Positions 12,977-24,688 of a DNA stretch of 64,000 bases are shown here, piece by piece. This DNA comes from Juglans regia (Eukaryota > Streptophyta > Magnoliopsida > Fagales > Juglandaceae). Every line of letters starts with the position of its first letter. Within the stretch, counting starts at the first letter, position 1. Both the position numbers and the translations under genes were made by a program. The stretch lies in the NCBI RefSeq assembly GCF_001411555.2, contig NC_049914.1, positions 13,718,798-13,782,797 on the forward strand, written 5' to 3'. Below the pieces are notes generated by a model that saw only the letters and a program-made list of their open reading frames with translations, did no database searches and was not told where the DNA came from.

Positions 12977-13426
12977 ATGATGTTGATTGTGACCACAGGT
13001 ACTCTTTCTCTATTTTCTAACAATGCCATTGTGTTATTTGATTCAGGAGCGACACATTCATTTGTTTCCATCACTAATTCTCGATTTTGCACCTTAGAAA
13101 CCGAAAAGTTAAAGTCCAAGTTAGTGGTTGCAACCCCAACAGGAAATTCAGTAGTCTATGATGAGGTTCTACTAGAGTGTCCTTTATCAATTGAGGGAAG
13201 ATTAATGGCAGCAGATTTAATAGTGTTTAACATGATTGAGTTTGATGGGATTTTGGGTGTGGATTGGTTGGCTTGCTACCACACCAGTATAGATTTTTTT
13301 AAAAAGGTAGTGGTTTTTAGACCCCCAAAAGAAAGTGAATTTCGGTTCACAGGTTCGAAAGTGAGGTTGCATACACCCATCATATATGTCATTCAAGTTG
13401 GAAAATTGTTACATGATTGTTGTTAG
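12977..13426 (+). pseudogene. Aspartic protease of element 1
   Basis: The retropepsin active-site motif is intact in VLFDSGATHSFVS, followed by the expected second half EFDGILGVDWLACYHTSIDF. It normally follows gag in one polyprotein. Here the frame is separated from gag by stops around 12950-12976 and runs into RT in a different frame near 13417-13430, so at least one frameshift is present. The domain itself is nearly complete over about 110 residues. Confidence 0.85.
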
Positions 13427-14718
13427 GGATTCTTAACCTTGTGGTAGAAGCACCAAAAGAGGAGTTGAAGTTAGAGAAGATACCTGCTGCGAGGGATTAT
13501 CCAGAGGTTTTCCCAGAAGATTTACCTGGACTCCCGCCCAAGCTAGAGGTAGAGTTTGCTATTGAACTACTCTCAGGCACGACACCCCTTTCGAAAGCAC
13601 CTTACTGGATGCCACCGTCTAAATTAGTAGAACTCAAGGAGCAGTTGCAAGATTTGTTGGACAAGGGTTTCATCAGGCCCAATGTATCACCTTGGGAAGC
13701 TCAAGTTCTCTTTGTGAAGAAGAAGGGTGGATCGATGAGAATGTGTATTGATTATAGGGAACTTAATCGGGTGACCATTAAGAATAAGTACCCACTACGC
13801 CGTATAAAAGATTTGTTTGATCAGCTCAATGGTGCTCAAGTATTTTCAAAGATTGATCTTCGATAGGGTTACCATCAATTGAAGATCAGGGTAGAAGACA
13901 TAGCTAAAACGGTTTTCAGGACCCGATATGGCCATTATGAGTTTTTCGTCATGCCTTTTGGCCTGACTAACGCCCTAGTTGTATTCATGGTTTTGATGAA
14001 TAGGGTGTTCCATGAATTTTTGGATGGTATACTGCAAAAGCAAGACTGAGCATGATTTGAAGCTGGTACTTGGGACACTCAGAGATAAAAAGTTGTTTGC
14101 TAAATTGAAGAAGTGCGAATTATGGCTTAATTCAATCGCATTTCTAGGGCATGTAGTTTCTAAAGATGGCATTTAAGTGGACGCGAGAAAAGTGGAAGCA
14201 GTGGTTAATTAGTCGACACCGAAGAATATTAATGAGGTTAGAAGTTTCTTGGGATTGGCGGGTTATTATCGTCAATTCATTTATGGTTTCTCCAGGATAG
14301 CAATTCCTCTCACAACACTCACAAAAAAAAAAATAATAAGTTTGAATGGACCACAAAGTGTGAAGAAAATTTCCAGGAGCTGAAACGGAGATCAGTGACA
14401 GCTCCAGAGTTAGCAGTCCCCCAGGCTAGAGGTGGATTTATAGTTTATAGCGATGCATCAAGGCCTGGATTGGGGTCCATACTGATGCAACATGGCAAGG
14501 TTATAGCATACGCCTCACGCCAACTGAAAGCGTACGAGTAAAATTATCCCACGCAAGATCTAGAACTTGAGGCAGTCATTTTTGCACTTAAGACTTGGAA
14601 ACACTATCTATATGGGGAAAAGTGCAAAATTTTTTACGGATCACAAGAGTTTTTTATATTTCTTCATCCAAAAAGAATTAAATATGAGGTAGAGGAGATG
14701 GCTTGAGTTAATCAAGGA
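13417..14718 (+). pseudogene. Reverse transcriptase and first part of RNase H of element 1
   Basis: RT begins with [14 protein letters not shown], then [40 protein letters not shown] and SKIDLR. A stop follows SKIDLR. Next are [20 protein letters not shown] and MPFGLTNA. The catalytic segment with the FIDD motif, expected between HEFLD and EHDLKLVL near 14020-14055, is missing, so this RT is inactive. RNase H starts at about 14430 with VYSDASRPGLGSILMQ and IAYASRQLKAYE, then breaks off at 14718 where element 2 is inserted. Several stops and frameshifts lie in the connection domain. Confidence 0.85.
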
Positions 14719-14723
14719 TTATG
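14719..14723. other. Target-site duplication of element 2, left copy
   Basis: TTATG directly precedes TGTAATACCCC, and the identical TTATG occurs at 25433-25437 directly after GTGTTACA. Removing the insert and one copy restores a continuous RNase H reading frame of element 1. Confidence 0.95.
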
Positions 14724-17700
14724 TGTAATACCCCGCATTTTTAGCGTATTTATTTTTGTGAAGTATTTTCTTTTTATTAACTTAAATATTAATTCTCTTG
14801 TTTTAAATTTATCGGATTTCTGGTTGCATTTATATTATATTTTTAAGTTGTGAAATTTATCTTGATGTGCTTGCTTGATATTAATTATTATTTACATTTA
14901 AATTTGCTTTTTACCTTAATGAATAATTTTATTCTGGACTTTAATTATTTTATTTTATTAATTTTAAGTTCTAGTGTTTTTATTCGGCTCTTAAATTATT
15001 TTATTGTGTTTTTTCTTTTGTTGGACTCTTCTATTTTTCGGACTAGGCTTGTTTGAGTGTATTTTTTTTTTATTTTATTTTATTTTTCTTTTGAGCCCAA
15101 CCCATTTTGGTCCCAGCCCAACCCGTGAGCTTTCAACCCAGCCCACTAAATTCCCCAAGCGGCATCGTTTTGGGTCCAGCCCTTAGGGCTTCATCTCTTC
15201 TTTTCTTCCCCCTCTTTCTCTTGCACGCCGTGGCTTCTTCACCTCATGTCCATTCCAGTTTTCATCCCCTTCTACAATACGTTCAGCTGCTGCTTCTTTT
15301 CTTCTCCTCCATTTTATTTTGTTCCTTTCTTACGTTTTCTTTTCTTTTCTTCAGTGGGTTGCCGTCTGCTGCGTCTCTTCTTCCTCTCCGTTTTCATTTT
15401 CGGTTCTTCCTCTGCAAGTCAGCCAATGCCACCGTTCATTCCTCCATCTTCGGATGGTGATGTTTCCATTTCCATATCTTTAATTTTCAGTTTCCCTTTT
15501 CGCTGTAAAACCGTGCAAATCTTTTCCTCTTTAGCATATATTTTTCATCTGCTTTTCTCTCCATTTGTAGGTCTGTCCGTGAGCAACCATTATTGTGCTC
15601 TCTTAACTCTCCCTTTCTAATTTCGTGGCTCATGCTTGTGATTTATTCCCATTGCATTCCCTTTTCGTTTGGTCCTTCACTACTCTATTTTGCCCTTTTG
15701 CCATGCCCTGGTTTTGCCATCAAAGCCGTGAGCTCCACTCATATCTTGGTGATTTTGGTGCTTGCCGTGAGTGCATCTTCCAGCCATCGCTTGTTGCCTC
15801 TCAGTTTCCTTTCGGTAAATTTCTGCCATTGCTCATCTCTTGACTTTCTTGTCTTGTGGTAGTTTAAGAAAGAAATATACATATGTTTGTGATTCTTGGT
15901 TACTCAAATAATATTAGGTGTTTTACCAATTTGCCTTATTTGGAACATATGAGTTAATATTATGCTCATTGAATCTGAATGCTTGAGTTTTGTTTTTGCG
16001 TGGGTTATAGTCTATTTTGGGCATAGATGTTTCGGCTTATAAGCTAAACCAATCTACTGGTGCTTTAAACAAAATATTTACAAGTTGATCATGTTGTAGT
16101 TTTTATATGTTAAATTCACTCTGTATGAGTTTTGTTTTAAATACAAATTGAATAAATATTTGAAAGATATTATAAGTATTAATATTTTTAGAAGTACATA
16201 GTGGTGTAGGATTTCTATTTTGAACTCTTTAAAGAGATACTAATTAGTCTATTTTTATTAAATGAAATATTTGGCCTCCTACTTTAATCAGTTTTGTTTT
16301 AATGAGCCTGTAAACCAGATATGTATTTTACGACATAATTGTATCTATTACTAATATTATTTTGCAATTTTAGAAATATTCTGAGTTTATAATTAAGTGG
16401 ATATTTATGAATTTAGAAAATGTGCCGATATTTTAGGAATACGTGAAGTTAGGTTTTTGAAGAATAGAAATAGGTTATTTTAGCATCTTAGGCTTAAATA
16501 TTGAAATGTGTTCGATTGAAAATTTATGAGAATTACGTGGTTATTTTTATAGGTGATGATTAATTATTGATCGACATTTTGAGGAAAATTTTGAAAAAGA
16601 AGCTAAGAAGTCCAGGTAAGTGGGGTTCCTATACTAGGTTTTGTACGAATTATTGAGACCGAGGTTGACCTTCTGAAAACTTTGTATATTTTGTGATGAA
16701 ATGAAAATTTGGAAAAAACCAACCTCGATCGTTTATTTGCATCACTCATGAAATCTGCACGAAAAAGGAAAAATAATTTCTGACAAGCATTGTGTAGACA
16801 TGAGCTAAATTTTTGTCAGGCTGTCTCTGAAATCTAAAAAAGAAACTATATTGAGAATACGAAAAATTGTGCATTGATTAGAAAGATGCTCTGACTTTTG
16901 TTTTCAGTATTTGAGAATGATATGAATTTCAATACACTGTTTTGATATGATGTGGTATATGAAAAACCTTTGGCATGACTTTCTGATTCTTTTCTGACTC
17001 TGTTTCTTATTCTGATATGGTGATTTTGATTCTGTTTTGCTCTGATATGTGGCCCTGTCACGGGATAGAATAGTGACCTCTGGCCCTGTCACGGGATACA
17101 GTAGTGACCTCTAGCCCTGTCACTGGATAGAATAGGGACCTCTGGCCCTATCACGGGATAGAATAGTGATCTCTTGTCCTACCACGAGATATAATAGTGG
17201 ATTTCTGTTCTGAGTGCAATCGCTTTGTTATTCATGGTGATTTATGTTCTGCTTGGTTTTCCGCAGAATGCACAACCCGACCACGGGGGTTAAACATGGC
17301 CTCTGTTTTGTTCTGATATGATAAGATGAAGATGTTCAGTCATGTTATGCCAAATGAGTCTTTGAATATGAAAAGTTGTTTTCTAAATATGAAATGTTTC
17401 AAATATCGCAATGGATTTCTGATAATATGTATTTTTGAGATATGCATATTGAAAATTGAAATGTTTTGTTTCTGCATTCTGAACTCTGTGAAAATGCTCA
17501 TGTTTATATACTAGCATATGTTCTCTGCTTACTGAGTTGTTGATAACTCACCCCCTCTTATCTCTAATATTTTTAGATGATTTTTGGATATTTCAACTGA
17601 GGATCAGGACAACGAAGAATTGGGTGAGATGACTTTAGAATGGTGGATTAAGAATAGAAAGCTTTCGATGAGTATTGGTGATTTTGATAATTATGTGTTT

Positions 17701-17906
17701 GAAACGTGAGTTTAAGTGACATGTAAAGAAGTTGCGAATTTTTGGGGTTACTGTATTGAGGATTTTATATACGTGGTATGTGTGGTTATTTAAATTTGAA
17801 ATGTTTACGTTTGATTTGGAGCTTTTAGAAGTATATTAGCAATATTGGAGTTAATTATCAGGTAACATGAGTTAACTTTCTGAACCCTCGAGAACGGGGT
17901 GTTATA
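14724..17906 (+). repeat. 5' LTR of element 2
   Basis: Starts TGTAATACCCCGCATTTTTA and ends GGGGTGTTATA two bases before the primer site. It is matched almost throughout by 19480-25432. It contains a pyrimidine-rich leader (15090-15850), an AT-rich middle, an intron-like donor CCAG|GTAAGT at 16616 with a possible acceptor TTTTTAG at 17576, and five 31-bp tandem repeats (17051-17205). The shared tail with element 1 (GTTCTCTGCTTACTGAGTTG and others) marks related families. Confidence 0.93.
17051..17205 (+). repeat. 31-bp tandem repeat in 5' LTR of element 2, five copies
   Basis: Unit starts GGCCCTGTCACGGGATAGAA and continues TAGTGACCTCT. Copies begin at 17051, 17082, 17113, 17144 and 17175, exactly 31 bases apart, with divergence growing in the last copy. 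The same array is in the 3' LTR. Confidence 0.95.
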
Positions 17907-17908
17907 GT

Positions 17909-17921
17909 TGGTATCAGAGCC
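17909..17921 (+). other. Primer binding site, initiator Met tRNA type, element 2
   Basis: TGGTATCAGAGCC matches the plant initiator-Met primer site exactly, two bases after the LTR end, and continues AGGTTTG. Confidence 0.93.
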
Positions 17922-18450
17922 AGGTTTGAGGTTCTGCAGACTATAACATTTGAGGTTTTAGATATTGTGGGTTAGGATGTAACTTAGGATTTGAGGTGTA
18001 GAAATTATAGGACTTAGTGACGGTGAAATTTGTATTTAAAGGTTTTAGAATCTGATAGGCTTTTGGGAATATGTTCTAGGAAATTTGAGGTATTAAAGTT
18101 TGTAAATTTTAAGAACCGATCTTTATGACGTTTAAGGTTTTAGATCCAGTAGGCTTTTTGATGGAATGTAGAAAATGATTTTGATAAGATTTAAGGTTTA
18201 GATTTTATAAGTGTAAATAAGTTTGATTAAAAACCAGGTTTGAAGTTCCGTAGACTCTGATATATGAGGTCTTGAAATTATGGACTTTAGGAAATAAATT
18301 TTTGGATTGGGGTTTAGAATTATGTGGACTTCAAGAAATAGATTGCCGATTCGTGATGTATAGATTAATTGGTGGTTATATTTTTTCGCACAGTTATTAC
18401 TTTATTATTTTATTCCTTTGAAACGTTTAACCAAAGATGAGTCTTCCAGG

Positions 18451-19363
18451 ATGGCTGCTCGACGACGTGTTCGAAATATTGGGGGTTCGAATGCAGGAAA
18501 TGAAAAGGACGAATGCACCATAGAGTAGTTCAATCAGATGCACCCTCCCATTTTTTATGGTCGTGGCGACCCGACCTTAGCTGAGGATTGGATCCAGGAC
18601 ATTGAGGAGGTACTCCGTGTCTTGAATTGTATTGACAAACAAAAAGTATTGTACTCCGCCTTCAAGCTCACCGGTGAGGCTAAACGATGGTGGATATCGG
18701 AGAGAAGCATCAGGGAAGCTGATGGGAGGGGAGTGGTTAGTTGGCCTCACTTCAAGTAGATTTTCTTTGACCGTTTCTTTCCCAGATCAATTAGGGATGC
18801 TAGGGCCAAGGATTTTGCCGACTTAGTGCAGGGTACTATGACGGTGCACCAGTATGCGGCCAGATATATTGAACTATCACGCTTTGCCTTATATCTGATA
18901 CCCGATGAGGAGAAGAAGACCCGAAAATTTGAGGAGGGACTAAATAACCAGATTTATGAGCGAGTGGTGGCCCTTTAGATCCAGAGCTTCTCAGAATTAG
19001 TAAATAAGGCCACATTAGTTGAGCAAAGCTTCAAAAGAAGTGTTGAACTTCAGGAGCAGAGGAAGGGGTCGAAACTATTAGGGTTTCCCTCGAACGAGGA
19101 CCAAGAACCATGGAAGAGGATGAAGTTAGTGAACAACCCAGGCCAGAGACAAGTGCAGGACAATCAACGGAATAACTCCTGCAAGTCATGCGACGTAGTA
19201 CACTTTGGGGATTGCAGAAGGAGAACTGGACGGTGTTTTCGATGTGAAAAGCATAGCCACCTCGTCAGAGATTGTCCAAAGCAACCAGATGGGAGCATGA
19301 ACCCCAACCCGCCTCAGAGGACTGGTTTCACGGAACGAGACAGGAAGCAACACAACACAGTGT
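18451..19363 (+). pseudogene. Gag of element 2, the only coding region of this element
   Basis: Starts MAARRRVRNIGGSN (an upstream ATG at 18437 is less likely by comparison with element 1). The core shows AFKLTGEAKRWWISE, DLVQGTMTVHQYAARYIELS and LYLIPDEEKKTRKFEE. A zinc knuckle CFRCEKHSHLVRDC is present with all Cys/His ligands. In-frame stops lie after DECTIE (18526-18528), after WPHFK (18757) and after RVVAL. The stop after CTIE sits at the same place as in element 1. The frame ends with KQHNTV just before a short tail and the polypurine tract; no protease or RT follows. With three stops the copy is broken, but it is less decayed than element 1. Confidence 0.87.
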
Positions 19364-19465
19364 AGGCTCGAATTCAACTCAAATCAGAGTGGTGCAGCGG
19401 AAGTGTGATTAACCCTTTGGAAGTAGCAATAGTTAGCTAAGCAAATTTCGAGGACGAAAGTTTTT

Positions 19466-19479
19466 TAAGGGGGGGAGGA
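19466..19479 (+). other. Polypurine tract of element 2
   Basis: The run TAAGGGGGGGAGGA directly abuts the 3' LTR start TGTAATACCC at 19480. It primes plus-strand DNA synthesis in LTR elements. The preceding ATTTCGAGGACGAAAG is the usual 3' end of chromovirus pol, retained after loss of pol itself. Confidence 0.9.
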
Positions 19480-21802
19480 TGTAATACCCTACATTTTTAG
19501 CGTATTTATTTTTGTGAAGGATTTTTTTTTTTATTAACTTAAATATTAATTCTCTTGTTTTAAATTTATCGGATTTATGGTTGCATTTATATTATATTTT
19601 TAAGTTATGAAATTTATTTTGATGTGCTTGCTTGATGTTAATTATTGTTTGCATTTAAAATTGCTTTTTGCCATAATGAATAATTTTATTGCTGGACTTT
19701 AATTATTTTACATTATTAATCTTAAGTTGTAGTGTTTTTATTTGGCTCTTAAATTATTTTATCGTGTCTTTTTCTTTTGTTAGACCCTTCTATTTTTCGG
19801 ACTGGGCTTGTTTGAGTGTATTTTTTTTTTTTTTTTTTTTTGAGCCCAACCCATTTTGGTCCCTAGCCCAACCCGTGAGCTTTCAACCCAGCCCACTAAA
19901 TTCCCCCAAACGGCATCGTTTTGGGTCCAGCCCTTACGGCTTCATCTCTTCTTTTCTTCTCGTTCTCTCTCCTGCGTGTCGTGGCTTCTTCACCTCATGT
20001 CCGTTCCAGTCTTCATCCCCTTTTACAATACGTTCAGCTGCTGCTTCTTTTCTTCTCCTCCATTTTATTTTGTTCCTTTCTTATGTTTTCTTTTCTTTTC
20101 TTCAGTGGGTTGCCGTCTGCTGCGTCTCTTCTTCCTCTCCATTTTCATTTTCGGTTCTTCCTCTGCAAGTCAGCCAACGCCACCGTTCATTCCTCAATCT
20201 TCAGTTGGTGATGTTTCCATTTCCATATCTTTAATTTTCAGTTTCCCTTTTCGCTGTAAAACCGTGCAAATCTTTTCCTCTTTAGCATATATTTTTCATC
20301 TGCTTTTCTCTCCATTTGTAGGTCTGTCCGTGAGCAACCATTATTGTGCTCTCTTAACTCTCCCTTTCTAATTTCGTGGCTCATGCTTGTGATTTATTCC
20401 CATTGCATTCCTTTTTCGTTTGGTCCTTCACTACTATATTTTGCCCTTTTGTCGTGCCCTGTTTTTGCCATCAAAGACGTGAGCTCCACTCATATCTTGG
20501 TGATTTTGGTGCTTGCCGTCAGTGCATCTTCCAGCCATCGCTTGTTGCCTCTCGGTTTCCTTTGGGTAAATTTCTGTCGTTGCTCATCTCTTGACTTTCT
20601 TGTCTTGTGGTAGTTTAAGAAAGAAATATACATATGTTTGTGATTCTCGATTACTGAAATAATATTAGGTGTTTTATCAACTTGCCTTATTTGGAACATA
20701 TGAGTTAATATTATGCCCATTGAATATGAAAGCTTGAGTTTTGTTTTGCGTGGGTTATAGTCTATTTTGGGCACAGATGTTTGGGCTTATAAGCTAAACC
20801 AATGTACTGGTGCTTTAAACAAAATATTTACAAGTTGATCATGTTGTAGTTTTTATGTGTTAAATTCACTTTGTATGAGTTTTGTTTTAAATACAAATTG
20901 AATAAATATTTGAAAGATATTATAAGTATTAATATTTTTAGAAGTACATAGTGGTGTAGGATTTCTATTTTGAACTCTTTAAAGTGATACTAATTAGTCT
21001 ATTTTTATTAAATGAAATATTTGCCCTCTTACTTTAATCAGTTTTGTTTTAATGAGCCTATAAACCAGATATGTATTTTACGACATAATTGTATCTATTA
21101 CTAATATTATTATGCAATTTTAGAAATATTCTGAGTTTATAATTAAGTGGATATTGATGAATTTAGAAAATGTTCCGATATTTTAGGATTACGTGAAGTT
21201 AGGTTTTTGAAGAATTGAAATAGGTTATTTTAGCATCTTAGGCTTAAATATTGCAATGTGTTCGATTGAAAATTTATGAGAATTACGTGGTTATTTTTAT
21301 AGTTGACGATTAATTATTATTCGACATTTAGAGGAAAATTTTGAAAAAAAAAAAGATAAGATGTCCAGGTAAGTGGGGTTCCTATACTAGGTTTTGTACA
21401 AATTATTGAGACCGAGGTTGACCTTCTGAAAACTTTGTATATTTTGTGATGAAATGAAAACTTGGGAAAAACCAACCTCGGTTGTTTATTTGCATCACTC
21501 ATGAAATCTGCACGAAAAAGGAAAAATAATTTCTGACATGCTTTGTGTAAACATGAGCTAAATTTTTGTCATGCTATCTTTGAAATCTGAAAAAGAAACA
21601 ATATTGAGAATACGAAAAATTGTGCAATGATTATAAAGATGCTTCGACTTTTGTTTTCAGTATGTGAGAATGATCTGAATTTAAATACATTGTTTTGATA
21701 TGATGTGGTATCTGAAAAACCTTTGGCATGACTTTCTGATTCTGTTCTAACTCTGTTTCTGATTCTGATATGATGATTTTGATTCTGTTTTGCTCTGATA
21801 TG

Positions 21803-21919
21803 TGGCCCTGTCACGGGATAGAATAGTGACCTTTGGCCCTGTCACGGGATACAATAGTGACCTCTGGCCCTGTCACGGGATAGAATAGTGACCTCTGGCC
21901 CTGTCACGGGATAGAATAG
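21803..21919 (+). repeat. 31-bp tandem repeat in 3' LTR of element 2, interrupted
   Basis: Copies begin at 21803, 21834, 21865 and 21896. The fourth is split after ATAGAATAG by the solo LTR and resumes at 24689 (AATAGTGACC), followed by the degenerate fifth copy. Confidence 0.93.
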
Positions 21920-24688
21920 TGTAACGACCCGATCTTATATTTAGGAAAAAATTACAGATAATTTTTTTTTAATGAGTTAAAGCGAATTATCAGATGATTT
22001 TTTTTATTTTATTTTATAAACCTAGAGTTAGGTCTCCATTATTATTATTTTATTCTATTTTTTTTAGCTTTTATTTTTTTTTTTACTTCAAGCACGTGTG
22101 TGCTAGAGTCCAAACACTATTCCTATTCTTTTTTCCTCTTCATAATGAAACTCTTAGCTACCAGTTTTATTCTATAATTTCAAACACGCACGAAACCTAA
22201 TCCACTTCCAAGCACGTACGTTTCTTTCTCCTTCTTCACTAGGGTTTTCATGGGTGTATATATATAGGCTTATTGCGTCCAGCCCGAGCGTCTATTTTCC
22301 AGCGTGAACAAACAGCCTCAAGCCGAAACCAAACTCCAACCTCTATCCACCCTCTTGTAAACCACGATACCTCACTTTCCTCTGCTTATAAAACTAATCG
22401 AGACCCTCTAGTATTAAACACAACACAAATCAGCAGAGAAGGGAAAACTCACGCACACAGAGCACCCGTTGCCGCAAAGTTGCACCAAGAACCACATAGA
22501 GTAGCCCAGCTTCAAACCCACACGGCAGTGACTCCACACTACCCAGAACATGCCGACACCATCACCGGCCACCATAGACTACATCGGACCACCCTCAGCC
22601 GCCAAGACACGCCGTAGCAGCCACGGACGCACCTCTGTTTTTGCATGTCCGAAACAGAGCATGCAGTCACTTCTTCCACAATAGCCACCGTAAGAGACGC
22701 CGAACCACCTCTCCCACGACACAGAAAGTACTGACCAACCTAACCCCGTCGAGCCCACTCCCTTCCGGTAAGCCCACGACCGTCGCTAGCCTCCACTCTC
22801 TCTCGGTTGTTTTCGGTTTAGTAGAATTCTCTCTCTCTAAACTCTCTCTCTTTCTCTCACTGCATCGCACCACCATACTCAGTGGAGTCACTAGTTGCGC
22901 CGCCGTGACCCTTGTCGCCAGAACCGCCATCGCAGTGGCCTTCTTCCTCCCTTGGTGAGCTCCTCCATCACAGACCCATCTCTCTCTCTCAAACTCTTTT
23001 GTTTCTTTTCTTTTCCGTATAGCCATGTTTCGGGTTCTGAAGGAACCCTTAATTTCGTAATGGGCCGTTGGGCCCTAGGCCCTTTTGGTGCTTGCGATGG
23101 GCTTTTGTTGTTGGTTTCATGTAGTATTTTTATTAGGGCCAGGTTTTGAGTTTTACAAATTTATAATGATGTTTTATTGGACTTGTATTTTTAAATTGGA
23201 TTTGGCTTAGTTGTGGGCTGGACTTGAGATTAATTAGATTTGTGTCATGGTGATAGAGTTGTATTTTAAGCTCGACAGATAAAATTATACAAAATTGATG
23301 TCAATAGCATAGAGTCAATGTGATTTTAGAGTTATGAAGGATCAAGATTTATGGAAATATAGGTTAAATTGGAAATTCAGGTTTTGATCACGAAATACAT
23401 GTTAAGTTAGAAATTTATGCCAGTTACGTGTATTTATAGGTAATCAATCGCGCCCTGGAAATATTGGATTATGCACTACGAGGTAAGTAGCATGATCATA
23501 TCCTTACACGTATGTACAGTGAGCTGTTTGTCTTTTTAAAAAAGATATTATGCATGTATGCCCTTCATTGGAAGCCCATTTTTACGTACCTAAGACATGA
23601 TAAAATTATGAAAAAGTCATGATTTTATGTCAGAGATATTTCATAAAATTATTTATTAAATGCATGATTTATGTGAAAGATTATTCATAAAATTATTTAT
23701 TAAATGCATGATTTTATGTGAAAGATAATCCATAAAATTATTTATCAAATGCATGATTTTATGTGAAAGATTATTCATAAATGTTTTTTGTAAAATGCAT
23801 TATTTTATGTGAGAGTTATTTCATAAAATTTTCTATGAAAAATCATGAATTTATGTGAGGAAACATGTATCATGATATTATGGAAGAATGCGATTTCATT
23901 TGAAATCTATGATACGATATAACAAGTATGTATGCGATTTCTCTTGAAATCTATGAAATGACCAGTATGCAAGTATGATTATGACAAGATATGTAACAAC
24001 CTATGTTATAATATAAAAACAGTACCTATGTTATGGGCATATTGTATTGCTAGGTCGTGCATGCTGGTAGTGCACCCAGTATGTTTTCCTTATGTATGGA
24101 TTCCACAACCCGTGGCTACGGGCGGAATCGAAATCTATTTAAATTCACTAACCCTAACTCACGGGGGTCAACAGTGGGTAACAGCCTATGATAAGTGAAA
24201 GATAAGTTAATGTTTATGTTCATGTTATTTATGAATGTATTTATGAATATGCACGCTTTGCAAGAAACCTTATGTTTATTATGTTTACCGTATGATGTGT
24301 TACTTATTGAGTATTCAACTCATTTTAGTTTATTTTCATGTTTTTTTAAACCACCCTAGGTGATGACATTTATGAAGTTGAGACTGTAGGACAGGACTTG
24401 ACCCAGGGAGGTGAGGTAGATGCCTAGACAGATTTCGCTATAATTATTTTTATGGTTTAAAGTTTAAATAAATTATTTTGATAAACACTTGAGACTTCCG
24501 TATTTTTTTCATAAGTGCTTCCGCAGACTTTATTTTGGATTTTCAGTATTTATTGAAGTTTGTTATTTTATAGAAATCTTTCACATCTGACGCATTGCTA
24601 AAGAGAAAAAGTTTTAAGTTCAAGTTTAGTAGTAGCACACTGGCTCCTAAAAAATTCTAAAATGTCTTTTCGTGAACGAGGTGTTACA
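21920..24688 (+). mobile_element. Solo LTR (family 3) of a Ty3/Gypsy element
   Basis: Begins TGTAACGACCCGATC and ends GAGGTGTTACA. It is flanked by perfect 5-bp duplications AATAG at 21915-21919 and 24689-24693, and has no internal region. This is the product of recombination between two LTRs after insertion. It shares the layout of the other LTRs: pyrimidine-rich leader (22260-22980), donor-like CGAG|GTAAGT at 23483, and an acceptor-like CCCTAG at 24359. The 70-120 residue frames in the leader are low-complexity and unsupported. Confidence 0.93.
23621..23860 (+). repeat. About 45-bp tandem repeat inside solo LTR family 3
   Basis: The phrase GATTTTATGTGAAAGAT followed by TTCATAAAATTATTTAT and AAATGCAT recurs with starts near 23621, 23665, 23710, 23755, 23801 and 23847. 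Copies diverge toward the right. Confidence 0.85.

Noticed and set aside
15090..15862. Frames of 60-124 residues rich in Phe, Ser, Leu and Pro
   Set aside because: They lie in the pyrimidine-rich leader of an LTR, overlap in two frames and have no family resemblance. The same is true for 19689-20613.
17051..17205. CRISPR-like array
   Set aside because: Direct tandem repeats without unique spacers, inside a plant LTR.
22273..22958. Frames of 105-119 residues on both strands in solo LTR 3
   Set aside because: Composition-driven frames in the LTR leader; no domain.
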